Both the position numbers and the translations under genes were made by a program. A DNA stretch of 58,802 bases, from NCBI GenBank assembly GCA_017432725.1, contig JAFRIQ010000020.1, positions 1 through 58,802 on the forward strand, written 5' to 3'. Positions 24,841 through 32,806 of the stretch are shown piece by piece. The DNA comes from Bacillota bacterium (GTDB taxonomy: Bacteria; Bacillota; Clostridia; Peptostreptococcales; Anaerovoracaceae). The notes beneath the pieces were generated by a model. That model did no database searches. It had not been told where the DNA came from and saw only the letters and a list, made by a program, of their open reading frames with translations. Position 1 is the first letter of the stretch. The number at the start of each line of letters is the position of its first letter.

Positions 24841-24871
24841 AAAGAAAAGGATCCGGGCAAATGCCCGGATC
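24841..24871 (-). terminator. Terminator of the zinc-ribbon membrane protein gene
   Basis: A 9-bp stem GATCCGGGC/GCCCGGATC (24850-24858 with 24863-24871) with four-base loop is followed on the minus strand by TTTTCTTT. Confidence 0.88.
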
Positions 24872-24882
24872 GTTGGTTTTTC

Positions 24883-25545
24883 CTATTCAAGTGGGGAATC
24901 GCAGTATGCGCATTTTCTCGCTTCGCCAGGGTCCAGGGAGTTGGGAGCTCCGCAGAACGGGCATCTTATGAATTTCTTGGCATATCTGGAACCGCTGGGG
25001 ATCTTGGCGGGATTCGAATCGAGGACTATATAGTCGTCGTTTGATATGCTCGCCTTGATTATTCCTCTGCCTATCATATCGGAAAGATCCTTGACGGCCT
25101 GCTCATGGCTGACGCCTAAGGAGTAGGCGAGATCGTAAATAGGATCAGTCCCGTAAGCCGCAAGATAGTTGAGATACGGCTGGTATTTCTTAAGCTGGGC
25201 AGTACGTCTGTAAGCAAAGGTCAGGCATGCTATGGACAGTACCATGGGGATGATAATATCTTCGAAATAGAAGTAACCGTACTGTATCGCGTCGATCAGT
25301 TCGGACAGTGCTCCGATCCCGAACAGACAACCTATTGCAAAACAGATGTTTCTAACTGTTTTGTAGCCCATGTTCAGATTGAAGGATCTTATAGGCTCGT
25401 TATGTTCATTGACTGCAGTATAGGATTTTGACGCTTTGTTCGCCAGCCTCATGAAGAGGAACACGAACCCCAGCGGATAGCAGAAAATGAACGAGAAGAC
25501 TATGAGTCCTACTGAAGGTACGAATGGAGTTTTCTTGTTATACAT
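24883..25545 (-). CDS. Uncharacterised membrane protein with C-terminal zinc ribbon
   Basis: Not recognised as a named family. The 220 residues begin with hydrophobic segments at about 11-33, then 64-85 and 97-113; the part 118-175 is predicted to be cytoplasmic and looks like a small helical or winged-helix fold (NYLAAYGTDPIYDLAYSLGV with SHEQAVKDLSDMIGRGII). The tail has a CPFCGAPN/CAYCDSPL zinc ribbon (Cys195, 198, 212, 215). AAAGGTG is the ribosome binding site; a small GC hairpin (25560-25575) lies just before it in the mRNA and might limit access. The gene is single, with a -10 box (TATAAT) about 65 nt upstream of the start. Function unknown; perhaps a membrane-tethered regulator. Confidence 0.85.
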   Translation of the reverse strand: MYNKKTPFVPSVGLIVFSFIFCYPLGFVFLFMRLANKASKSYTAVNEHNEPIRSFNLNMGYKTVRNICFAIGCLFGIGALSELIDAIQYGYFYFEDIIIPMVLSIACLTFAYRRTAQLKKYQPYLNYLAAYGTDPIYDLAYSLGVSHEQAVKDLSDMIGRGIIKASISNDDYIVLDSNPAKIPSGSRYAKKFIRCPFCGAPNSLDPGEARKCAYCDSPLE

Positions 25546-25712
25546 GTATTTTCACCTTTCCCCGCACAGGCGGGCAAAAACAACAGCTTCTTTTCATTTA
25601 CACATTATACACTTGATTTATGTTCAATACAGTTTTTTTCTCAGGAAATAGAGGGGCGTAACAGATACATTTTGACGAAATACCGTCTGGGCTTATGGAC
25701 GGGCAAATGTTA

Positions 25713-25740
25713 TTGAAACACGTTTCAGTTTCGTGATAAT
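25713..25740 (+). promoter_or_regulatory. Promoter of the DUF3786 gene
   Basis: TTGAAA (25713-25718), 16 bp, GATAAT (25735-25740). The AGGAGA ribosome binding site follows at 25761. Confidence 0.65.
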
Positions 25741-25771
25741 ATTGCGTCAGATATATATTCAGGAGACAGAT

Positions 25772-26428
25772 ATGAGCATAGAAAAACACGTAATGAATAT
25801 GCAGGAAGAAGGTATAGGAGATAACCACAGAAAAATGGTCGCTAAGGCGGCGGAAATATTTCTTTCCTATGATCTTGACGCCCTGGCAGAAAAACTGGCT
25901 CTTAAAAAGGATGATTCTTTCCTGTATTTCGACATGCTTTCAAGATGTTACAGAGTCCGCAGGACCGACGCTCTGGTGGAATGGTCCTCCGACGGTTTCG
26001 CCACCTGCAGCCGGGCCGGATTCAGCGAATCCATGACCATTTATGATTTTATAGCTTATTCAAAACCCGGGGCAAAAGCTTCGGGAGACTACACTAAGAT
26101 CAATAACCTGGCAGATACCCTGACCGGTTCGTATTATGCCGGAAAAGGCATGGTAGATGCCATGGCTAAGGAATTCGAAGGACACAGCGAAGATCTGAAA
26201 AGAGGCTGCGAAGCCATCGGAGGTACGCCCTACGGACGAGGTGATGTCAGTTATCTTATCCCCGTGTGGAGAGACCTGTGCTTTGTGGTATCTTTCTGGG
26301 AAGCAGACGAAGAATTCCCTCCGCAGCTGAACGTTTTTGCAGACTCGGCTATGAAGGATTTCATCCATTACGAGACCATATGGTATCTGGAAGGCCACAT
26401 GATGCAGATGATCAGATCGTTCTTCTAA
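25772..26428 (+). CDS. DUF3786-family protein
   Basis: A 218-residue soluble protein of unknown function. The C-terminal part with YLIPVWRDLCFVVSFWEADEEFPPQLNVFAD followed by HYETIWYLEG resembles DUF3786 proteins of anaerobes, some of which occur near corrinoid or metal enzymes. The start at 25772 has AGGAGA 5 nt upstream and is preferred to an ATG at 25733 inside the promoter region. No signal peptide or membrane segment is visible. It has its own promoter and terminator and no informative neighbour. Confidence 0.8.
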   Translation: MSIEKHVMNMQEEGIGDNHRKMVAKAAEIFLSYDLDALAEKLALKKDDSFLYFDMLSRCYRVRRTDALVEWSSDGFATCSRAGFSESMTIYDFIAYSKPGAKASGDYTKINNLADTLTGSYYAGKGMVDAMAKEFEGHSEDLKRGCEAIGGTPYGRGDVSYLIPVWRDLCFVVSFWEADEEFPPQLNVFADSAMKDFIHYETIWYLEGHMMQMIRSFF

Positions 26429-26440
26429 TATATACGGATA

Positions 26441-26481
26441 AAAAAATAACGCTGCAGACGTTTATATCTGCAGCGTTTTTC
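26441..26481. terminator. Bidirectional terminator between the DUF3786 and PAP2 genes
   Basis: An 11-bp stem AACGCTGCAGA/TCTGCAGCGTT (26448-26458 with 26467-26477) has an A-run before and a T-run after. Confidence 0.92.
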
Positions 26482-26508
26482 TTATGTTGTTTAGTTATTC
26501 GGTCCCGA

Positions 26509-27426
26509 TCAGTTCTTTTTAAGTTTCAGTTTGAACAGCAGAGGATAGACTCCGACTTCTGCGAAGATTACTATCGCGTATCTAAGGAACCTGATCGCAA
26601 ACTGTGCAGCGCTTGCCGAAGAAAGAAGTTCAGGGGAGAACGGCATCTTGAGAAGGGTATTAAGCCCGAAGAATACCGCTATACCTCCGATGACTCTGAG
26701 CGCTCCGCCGAGAACTGTTTTTGCTTCTTCGAAATTGACGTATTTTTCCTCGAATATATTACCAAGGAGCATTCCCAGCATCATTCCCAGTCCGGAGAAA
26801 TAGTCGTTGGTCCTGCAGTAAAATGCGCCCAAGCACGCTATACCGAATATGACGAAGTAAAAAGTCCTTGCTTTCTTGAATTTCTTTTCAAGGAAGGGCA
26901 TAAGGAATACTGTCCCGTATCCAAGTATCCATCCGCAAAGCACGTCTGTAGGATAATGGACCCCAAGGCAGAATCTCGATATACCGACGAGCAGGGGAAT
27001 GATCACTGCAAGCACGGTGAATATCTTGTTTTTGAAGAAGTAAGCTACAGATGCCATAACGACGGATGAGTTGGCGGAATGCCCGCTGGGGAAGGAATAA
27101 CCCTGAGCCACGATATCCATGGAATCAGCGCTGCTGTCTACAAGTTTCAGGCACTCTATCCCGGGATTGTCCATATACGGACGGCGTCTTAAAGCGACGT
27201 TTTTTATCATCGGATATGCAATGTTGACGAACAGCATGTTCATCCCTATTTTCAGGCCTTTCTTTTTGTCTATAGCCCAATAAACAAGTCCGAGCACGAA
27301 TACCATGAACAGTTCTTCTCCGAACATGGATATAATGACCATGATCTTTACCGTCACATCGCTCATGAATGCCTGAAGGAACTGCATCAGGCTGACTTCC
27401 CACTGAAAATAAAAAGTGTTTCCCAT
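26509..27426 (-). CDS. PAP2-superfamily membrane phosphatase
   Basis: A 305-residue integral membrane protein with about eight hydrophobic segments. The three phosphatase motifs are complete: Lys75-x6-Arg82-Pro83, PSGH at 113-116, and Ser150-Arg151 to His157 with Asp161. It may dephosphorylate undecaprenyl-PP, phosphatidate or another lipid phosphate. The start at 27426 is chosen because AGGAGA lies 7 nt upstream; the longer frame to 27486 would begin inside the promoter. It is a single-gene unit divergent from mraZ. Confidence 0.92.
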   Translation of the reverse strand: MGNTFYFQWEVSLMQFLQAFMSDVTVKIMVIISMFGEELFMVFVLGLVYWAIDKKKGLKIGMNMLFVNIAYPMIKNVALRRRPYMDNPGIECLKLVDSSADSMDIVAQGYSFPSGHSANSSVVMASVAYFFKNKIFTVLAVIIPLLVGISRFCLGVHYPTDVLCGWILGYGTVFLMPFLEKKFKKARTFYFVIFGIACLGAFYCRTNDYFSGLGMMLGMLLGNIFEEKYVNFEEAKTVLGGALRVIGGIAVFFGLNTLLKMPFSPELLSSASAAQFAIRFLRYAIVIFAEVGVYPLLFKLKLKKN

Positions 27427-27457
27427 AATATGATCTCCTATCAAAAAGGTATACTGG

Positions 27458-27486
27458 ATTATATCATCTGAGAGAAAATTTAGCAA
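27458..27486 (-). promoter_or_regulatory. Promoter of the PAP2 phosphatase gene
   Basis: On the minus strand TTGCTA (27486-27481), 17 bp, then TATAAT (27463-27458) preceded by an extended -10 TG. Confidence 0.82.
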
Positions 27487-27522
27487 AGCGGCTCACTCCT
27501 TTGAGTAGCCGTTTTTCTTTGC
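27483..27522. other. Orphan terminator-like hairpin between divergent PAP2 and mraZ promoters
   Basis: GCAAAG/CTTTGC (27483-27488 with 27517-27522) encloses CGGCT/AGCCG and ACTC/GAGT with a TTTTT run after the inner stem on the plus strand. No gene is being transcribed into it from the left on the plus strand, and it covers the -35 of the PAP2 promoter. It could insulate the dcw cluster from stray transcription. Confidence 0.4.
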
Positions 27523-27525
27523 AAA

Positions 27526-27596
27526 AAAGTGGAGTAAAATCCCATTTTTTTATTAAAATAGCCTTGTCAAAATGCATAAAGTGGTGTAAAGTGGAG
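27526..27596 (+). promoter_or_regulatory. MraZ-type boxes and mraZ promoter
   Basis: Three direct repeats of the AAAGTGGNG type occur at 27526-27534, 27578-27586 and 27588-27596; the last two are spaced exactly 10 bp start to start, the tandem layout MraZ binds. A promoter TTGTCA (27564-27569), 17 bp, TAAAGT (27587-27592) is interleaved with them, so MraZ binding would block the start of the division operon and give autorepression. Confidence 0.75.
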
Positions 27597-27659
27597 AGGA
27601 AATAAAGGGAAGGGGGCATTGCACCCCTGGACCGGCAGGAAAAGGAGACTCAGGGCAGG

Positions 27660-28091
27660 ATGTTGATGGGCATCTACCAAAACCAAATAGATGCGAAAAA
27701 CCGCGTGATAGTACCTGCGAAGTTCAGAGAAGAACTCGGTATGCAGTGCGTGCTCACCCGCGGTCTTGACGAGTGCCTGATCCTTTATCCGATGGCCACC
27801 TGGCAGGAACAGCAAAAGCAGCTGATGCAGCTGCCCCGTTCGGACGCAAAGGTCAGGGCTTTCCTGAGATACACCTATGCGAACGCCAGGGACGTGGAGA
27901 TAGATAAGCAGGGAAGGATACTTTTCCCTCAGGATCTGAGACAGTTCGCCCATATGGAGAAGGAACTGGTCACCATCGGAATGATAGACCGTGTCGAGAT
28001 CTGGTCGAAAGACGTATACGACAACAGCGAAAACGGCGGCAAGCTCACTGCCGAAGATCTCGAAAAATTCTCGGAAGAGTACAGAGTGTAA
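27660..28091 (+). CDS. mraZ: MraZ, transcriptional regulator of the dcw cluster
   Basis: A 143-residue DNA-binding protein with two SpoVT-AbrB-like halves, each with the DxxxR core: IDAKNRVIVPAKFRE near 10-24 and IDKQGRILFPQDLR near 80-94. MraZ proteins form rings and bind tandem boxes upstream of their own gene; such boxes are present here. The start at 27660 gives MLMGIYQNQIDAK, matching the usual MFMGEYxxxID; AAGGAG is 12 nt upstream, a long spacing, and ATG 27666 is an alternative. It is first in the division cluster, 3 nt before rsmH. Confidence 0.95.
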   Translation: MLMGIYQNQIDAKNRVIVPAKFREELGMQCVLTRGLDECLILYPMATWQEQQKQLMQLPRSDAKVRAFLRYTYANARDVEIDKQGRILFPQDLRQFAHMEKELVTIGMIDRVEIWSKDVYDNSENGGKLTAEDLEKFSEEYRV

Positions 28092-28094
28092 ACG

Positions 28095-29027
28095 ATGGAA
28101 TTCAGTCACGTACCGGTACTATACGATGCCGTGATCGAAAACCTGGATATATGTGAAGACGGTATCTACGTCGACGGAACGCTTGGCGGCGGAGGACATT
28201 CCTCCGGTATATGTTCGAAACTCTCTTCTAAAGGCACCCTGATAGGGATAGACAGAGACGACGACGCTATAGAGGCGGCTTCGAAAAGACTCGAAGAATA
28301 CAGCTGCAAAAAGATATACGTTCACAGCAACTATTCGGAAATAAAGACAGTACTCAAAGATTTAAAGATAGAGAAGATCAACGGTGCCCTGCTCGATTTA
28401 GGTGTTTCCTCCTTTCAACTCGATGAGTCGAGCAGGGGATTTTCTTACCAGTTCGACGCTCCTCTGGACATGAGGATGGACAGGAGCGAAACATTCACCG
28501 CCAAAGATGTAGTCAACGGATACAGCAGGGAAGAGCTGACAAGGATAATCAAAGAATACGGCGAAGAAAAATGGGCCACCAGGATAGCGGAGTTCATCTG
28601 CAAGGCGAGGAGCGATAGGGAAATAGAAAGTACCTACGAACTTGTCGACGTGATAAAGGCCGCGATACCTGCTTCCGCCAGAAGAGAGGGTCCGCATCCT
28701 GCAAAAAGGACCTTCCAGGCTATCAGGATAGAAGTCAACCACGAACTTGATCACCTGAGAGACTGCCTCGACGATTTTATCGATGTATTGTCGCCGGGAG
28801 GAAGGTTCGCGGTGATCAGCTTCCACTCTCTGGAAGACAGGATAGTAAAAGAGTGTTTCCAGAAACACCTCAACCCATGTACATGTCCTCCGGGTCTGCC
28901 CTGTGTATGCGGTAAGACACCGGATGTAAAAAAAGTAACAAGAAAACCCGTTCAGGCGAATACCGAAGAGCTTTTGGTAAACCCCAGAGCGAGAAGCGCA
29001 AAACTGAGAGTTATAGAGAAGATATGA
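28095..29027 (+). CDS. rsmH: RsmH, 16S rRNA C1402 N4-methyltransferase
   Basis: SAM-dependent rRNA methyltransferase (MraW). The 310 residues begin with [17 protein letters not shown], carry the SAM motif [14 protein letters not shown] near 25-38, [23 protein letters not shown], and the tail block with [17 protein letters not shown] sequence ([13 protein letters not shown]) typical of the family. Length is normal. Its stop overlaps the ftsL start by 4 nt. Conserved synteny with mraZ and ftsL supports the call. Confidence 0.97.
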   Translation: MEFSHVPVLYDAVIENLDICEDGIYVDGTLGGGGHSSGICSKLSSKGTLIGIDRDDDAIEAASKRLEEYSCKKIYVHSNYSEIKTVLKDLKIEKINGALLDLGVSSFQLDESSRGFSYQFDAPLDMRMDRSETFTAKDVVNGYSREELTRIIKEYGEEKWATRIAEFICKARSDREIESTYELVDVIKAAIPASARREGPHPAKRTFQAIRIEVNHELDHLRDCLDDFIDVLSPGGRFAVISFHSLEDRIVKECFQKHLNPCTCPPGLPCVCGKTPDVKKVTRKPVQANTEELLVNPRARSAKLRVIEKI

Positions 29028-29353
29028 AGTCAGTATTCAGAAACAAGGTAAAGATCATAATGATAATGATACTTACGGCGGTAGTTTGTATATCGTACGT
29101 AGGTTTGAATGCCTATTCTTCCAAGCTCCAGTACGAGATCAACAAGATCAACAGCGAGATCCAGCTCACTTCCTACAAGGCCGCGAACCTTGAGGTAAAG
29201 ATCAAGTCCGCTACAAACATCAGCAATCTCGAGACCAGCGCGATGGAGATGGGACTTATCTATCCCGATTTCGACAGGATAATCACCATCAGAAACGCGG
29301 AGACTCCGCAGCAAGACTTCGCAACGGCGCTAAAGCAAAACGCATACAATTAA
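29024..29353 (+). CDS. ftsL: FtsL-like divisome membrane protein
   Basis: A 109-residue bitopic protein with a short basic N-terminus, one transmembrane segment at about 10-29 and a coiled-coil stretch (about 33-75, [19 protein letters not shown]) outside the membrane. Sequence identity in this family is low, so the call depends on topology, size and place between rsmH and the PBP gene. It is expected to pair with the FtsQ/DivIB-like protein and bring the PBP and FtsW to the septum. A strong terminator follows directly, which is unusual inside a dcw cluster. Confidence 0.8.
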   Translation: MKSVFRNKVKIIMIMILTAVVCISYVGLNAYSSKLQYEINKINSEIQLTSYKAANLEVKIKSATNISNLETSAMEMGLIYPDFDRIITIRNAETPQQDFATALKQNAYN

Positions 29354-29363
29354 AAATTCACAG

Positions 29364-29389
29364 CGGCGCCATGCATGGCGCCGTTTTTT
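29364..29389 (+). terminator. Terminator between ftsL and the PBP gene
   Basis: CGGCGCCATGCATGGCGCCG (29364-29383) is a perfect palindrome followed by six T residues. It should stop much of the mraZ-rsmH-ftsL transcript and leave later genes to another promoter. Confidence 0.88.
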
Positions 29390-29393
29390 GTTT

Positions 29394-29399
29394 TATAAT
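29394..29399 (+). promoter_or_regulatory. -10 box before the PBP gene, placed for a leaderless transcript
   Basis: A perfect TATAAT ends 8 nt before the ATG at 29408, with no Shine-Dalgarno and no clear -35 (that region lies in the terminator stem). Confidence 0.45.
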
Positions 29400-29407
29400 T
29401 AAGTGTT

Positions 29408-31411
29408 ATGAAGAACAACGAACCGGACAGAGTAAACAGAAGCAGGTTGCTTTTTATTTTTATTGTCTTCGCAGTCCTTTTTGCGGCGCTTGCGTTGAGG
29501 ACCGCGTGGCATCAGATCATAAAAGGCGATGAATATGCGCAGAAGGCTGCAAAACAGCAGACTGCAGACAGCGTTATCTCGGCATTCAGGGGCAATATCC
29601 TGGATTCCGAAGGTAATTCTCTTGCCGTTTCCGCTACCGCTCATACCATCTGGGTCAGGCCTTCTACCATAAACAAAAACGGTAAGACTCCCGAAGAGAT
29701 AACCAAAAACGCGTATGAAGAAGCTTTCGCAATTGCGGGTATCCTTGACATGGATTCCTATGACGTGTATGAGGTCATAACTTCGGATAAATCGCTGTGT
29801 AAGCTTGCAAAGAACGTTTCCAGCGAGAAGGCTGAGGAACTCAGAAAGCTGAAACTTACCGGCGTGGAGATCATAGAAGATTCAAAAAGATTCTATCCCA
29901 TGGGAGCATTCGCGTCCCAGATCATCGGTATCACCACAGACGACAATACCGGTCTTACAGGTATCGAGAGATATTACGATTCATATCTGTCCGGAACCAG
30001 CGGCAGGCTCATAACCAGTACAGACAATAACGACAATACCCTCATATTCGGTAAGAGCAAGTATTACGATGCCGAAGACGGATATACGCTCGTTACGACC
30101 ATAAACAGCAATATACAGAGAGTTGTGGAGGAAAAGGTCGCCGCAGCTAAAGAGAGATATGCAGCAGACAGGGTTATTGCCATAGTCATGAATCCCAAGA
30201 ACGGGGAAATACTCGGCATGGCTCAGAGCGACGAATTCGACCTTAATAACCCCAGAAGCTCAGCTCCCGGAGATGAGGAATACTACGAGACCCTTACCGA
30301 CGAAGAAAAAGTCAGCTATTGGTCAAGGATGTGGAGGAACTTCTGCGTCTGCGACGTCTACGAACCCGGTTCCACCTTCAAGCCCATCACAGTTGCTCTT
30401 GCACTGGATTACGGCGTAACGAATATGGACGAGTGGTTCTACTGCGCCGGATACAGAGACGTGGAGGACTGGACCATACACTGCTGGACCTGGCCATGGA
30501 ATCACGGATGGGAATCTCTTCCCTATGCAGTGGTCAATTCATGCAACTCGGTCATGATAGAACTGGCTCAGAGAATGGGCCGCAGCAACTACTACAACGG
30601 ACTGAGGACCTTCTGTATAACTGAAAAGACAGGAATAGATTATCCCGGAGAGGGTACGAATATAATTTATCCAGAGAAAGAAGCAGGCCCTGTAGAGCTC
30701 GCTACCATGAGTTTCGGACAGGGCATTGCCGTAACTCCCATAAGCCTTGTTTCCGCCATAGGATCTCTTGCCAACGGCGGAAAACTCATGCAGCCTCATT
30801 TCGTTAAGCAGATACTTGGCTCCGACGGAAAGGTCGTCCAGAATATCGAGCCTGTGGTCAGAAATATTACCGTATCAGAAGAGACGGCGGCAAATATGAT
30901 GGATATTCTGGAGGAAGTCATAGCAAGCGGCGGAGCAGGCGTAGGCGGTATCAAAGGATACAGAGTAGGCGGCAAGACCGGTACGGCATACAAAGCCGTC
31001 AACGGAGAGTATACCGAAGAAGTATATACGTCGTTCATAGGAGTCGCTCCCATGGAAGATCCGTCCATGGTCATACTGGTCATGATAGACAACCCCAGCG
31101 AGAGGTATGCTTCGTCTACTGCAGCAGTCTGTGAAAGAGAGATCATGCAGGAAGTACTCCTGCTCATGAACATACAGCCAAATTATACAGAAGAGGAACT
31201 TGCGCAGATGAGCAGCAGTTTCACCACGGTCCCGGATCTTACAGGGCAGACCCTGGATGATGCCAACGGTATACTCGCCGGGAGGGAACTGCAGTGCATA
31301 GTCTCCGACGATCCGGGTTCCGGATATCATGAGATAGCAGTCACGGATCAGTATCCGAGGGCAGGTACAGAAGTCAAAAAAGGATCGTCGGTCACGGTCT
31401 ATTACCATTGA
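29408..31411 (+). CDS. FtsI/SpoVD-type class B penicillin-binding protein with PASTA domain
   Basis: Septal (or spore cortex) peptidoglycan transpeptidase. The 667 residues have a membrane anchor at about 13-33, a PBP dimer domain, then the transpeptidase with Ser322-x-x-Lys325 (STFK), Ser378-x-Asn380 (SCN) and Lys523-Thr-Gly. One PASTA domain closes the protein (about 605-667, VPDLTGQTLDDANGIL). One PASTA and this layout resemble SpoVD as well as FtsI; neighbours cannot decide since sporulation genes are not seen. There is no Shine-Dalgarno before the ATG; a -10 box 8 nt upstream suggests a leaderless mRNA. murE, often next, is absent. Confidence 0.94.
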   Translation: MKNNEPDRVNRSRLLFIFIVFAVLFAALALRTAWHQIIKGDEYAQKAAKQQTADSVISAFRGNILDSEGNSLAVSATAHTIWVRPSTINKNGKTPEEITKNAYEEAFAIAGILDMDSYDVYEVITSDKSLCKLAKNVSSEKAEELRKLKLTGVEIIEDSKRFYPMGAFASQIIGITTDDNTGLTGIERYYDSYLSGTSGRLITSTDNNDNTLIFGKSKYYDAEDGYTLVTTINSNIQRVVEEKVAAAKERYAADRVIAIVMNPKNGEILGMAQSDEFDLNNPRSSAPGDEEYYETLTDEEKVSYWSRMWRNFCVCDVYEPGSTFKPITVALALDYGVTNMDEWFYCAGYRDVEDWTIHCWTWPWNHGWESLPYAVVNSCNSVMIELAQRMGRSNYYNGLRTFCITEKTGIDYPGEGTNIIYPEKEAGPVELATMSFGQGIAVTPISLVSAIGSLANGGKLMQPHFVKQILGSDGKVVQNIEPVVRNITVSEETAANMMDILEEVIASGGAGVGGIKGYRVGGKTGTAYKAVNGEYTEEVYTSFIGVAPMEDPSMVILVMIDNPSERYASSTAAVCEREIMQEVLLLMNIQPNYTEEELAQMSSSFTTVPDLTGQTLDDANGILAGRELQCIVSDDPGSGYHEIAVTDQYPRAGTEVKKGSSVTVYYH

Positions 31412-31420
31412 GGTATATAA

Positions 31421-32806
31421 ATGAGAAAAACAGCAGTTAGTTTTTTGAACGATTCATGCAGCGGCAGGCTGCTTGGAAACAGCGATCTTGCTGTTTCCGA
31501 TGTGAAGATAGATTCCAGAGAGGCGCGCAGCGGCGACCTCTTCGTTTGCGTTGTAGGCGAGATCAACGACGGTCACAAGTATGCCGGAAGCGCCTATGAA
31601 AGCGGATGCAGAGCGTTTCTGATGTCAGACGCTGCTGCAGCTGAAGATATGGTCTCTGCTCATCCGGACGCTGCAGTGATACTAGCGGAAGATACAGTCA
31701 AGGCTTTCGAGGAAATGGCCGCGGCGTACCTTGGACAGTTCCATATACTGAAACTTGCCGTAACAGGAAGCGTCGGAAAAACTACTACAAAGATGCTCAC
31801 TGCCGCAGTCATGGGTTCTAAATACAACACAATCTGCACTCAGAAGAATCTGAATACAAATCTGGGTATGGCGATAACGGCATTCAGCGCCGACGAAAGT
31901 ACCGAGGCCATAGTTTTCGAAATGGGCATGGACGGGAAAGGTCAGATCGCAGAGGAAGTCTCTTTCATAAAACCTGATCTGGCTATCATAACTAATATAG
32001 GCATATCGCATATGGAAAGGCTCGGAAGCAGAGATGCAATCGCCGATGCCAAACTTGAAATAGTAGGAATGTTCACCGATGCTGATACACTCGTCGTGAA
32101 CGGGGAATCAGACTATCTGAGGACCGAAGAGGAAATACGTGAAAGAGCACTTAACAAATCGGCTTTTTCTGTTAAAATAGTCAGGGCTCCGGAAAAGATA
32201 GTCAATAAAGGTCTTGACGGAATCGATTTCGAGTTCGGAGGACATACTTACAGTCTTCCCATAATAGGGGAGCAGAACGCCATAGACGCATGCCTTGCCA
32301 TCACGGCGGGCGAATGCTTCGGGATAACTTATGAAGAGGCTTATGAGGCTCTTTCCAAGGTGGAAAGCACCGACAGAAGACTTAAAGTCGAACACGTAGG
32401 CGGAGCTGTTCTTCTCGACGATAGCTACAACGCAAGCCCTGATTCCATGAAAGCCGGACTTGCGGCTCTCGCCGCAGCGGAGGGAAAGAGAAAGATCGCT
32501 ATCCTTTCCGATATGTACGAACTTGGAGATGCTGAAGAAGAAGGGCATTTCGAAGTGGGCGTGGCTGTTGCGGAAAACGGCATAGACATACTTATCGCTC
32601 TTGGTGAAAACAGCAGTCTCTATGCCCAGGGAGTGAACAGCGTAAAGGATTCCCGGACCACGGTAATTGAACTCGGAACGAATAAAAGCGCAGCTGAAAT
32701 GGCGCTTCAAATATTGAGCGAAGGCGACGTAGTGCTGGTCAAAGGCTCTAACGGGACCAAGGTCAGCGAAGTTGCTGAAAGCATCAGGAAAGGCAGTATC
32801 CAATGA
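31421..32806 (+). CDS. murF: MurF, UDP-MurNAc-tripeptide:D-Ala-D-Ala ligase
   Basis: Adds D-Ala-D-Ala to the UDP-MurNAc tripeptide. The 461 residues show the Mur ligase pattern: an N-terminal domain with DSREARSGDLFVC, ATP loop GSVGKTT at about 115-121, FEMGMDGKGQI, and DDSYNASPDSM in the C-terminal part. These MurF-type blocks separate it from MurE. It starts 9 nt after the PBP gene and overlaps mraY by 4 nt. Confidence 0.96.
   Translation: MRKTAVSFLNDSCSGRLLGNSDLAVSDVKIDSREARSGDLFVCVVGEINDGHKYAGSAYESGCRAFLMSDAAAAEDMVSAHPDAAVILAEDTVKAFEEMAAAYLGQFHILKLAVTGSVGKTTTKMLTAAVMGSKYNTICTQKNLNTNLGMAITAFSADESTEAIVFEMGMDGKGQIAEEVSFIKPDLAIITNIGISHMERLGSRDAIADAKLEIVGMFTDADTLVVNGESDYLRTEEEIRERALNKSAFSVKIVRAPEKIVNKGLDGIDFEFGGHTYSLPIIGEQNAIDACLAITAGECFGITYEEAYEALSKVESTDRRLKVEHVGGAVLLDDSYNASPDSMKAGLAALAAAEGKRKIAILSDMYELGDAEEEGHFEVGVAVAENGIDILIALGENSSLYAQGVNSVKDSRTTVIELGTNKSAAEMALQILSEGDVVLVKGSNGTKVSEVAESIRKGSIQ

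Noticed and set aside
31421..32806. MurE instead of MurF
   Set aside because: The GSVGKTT loop, FEMGMDGKGQI and DDSYNASPDSM blocks are MurF-type.
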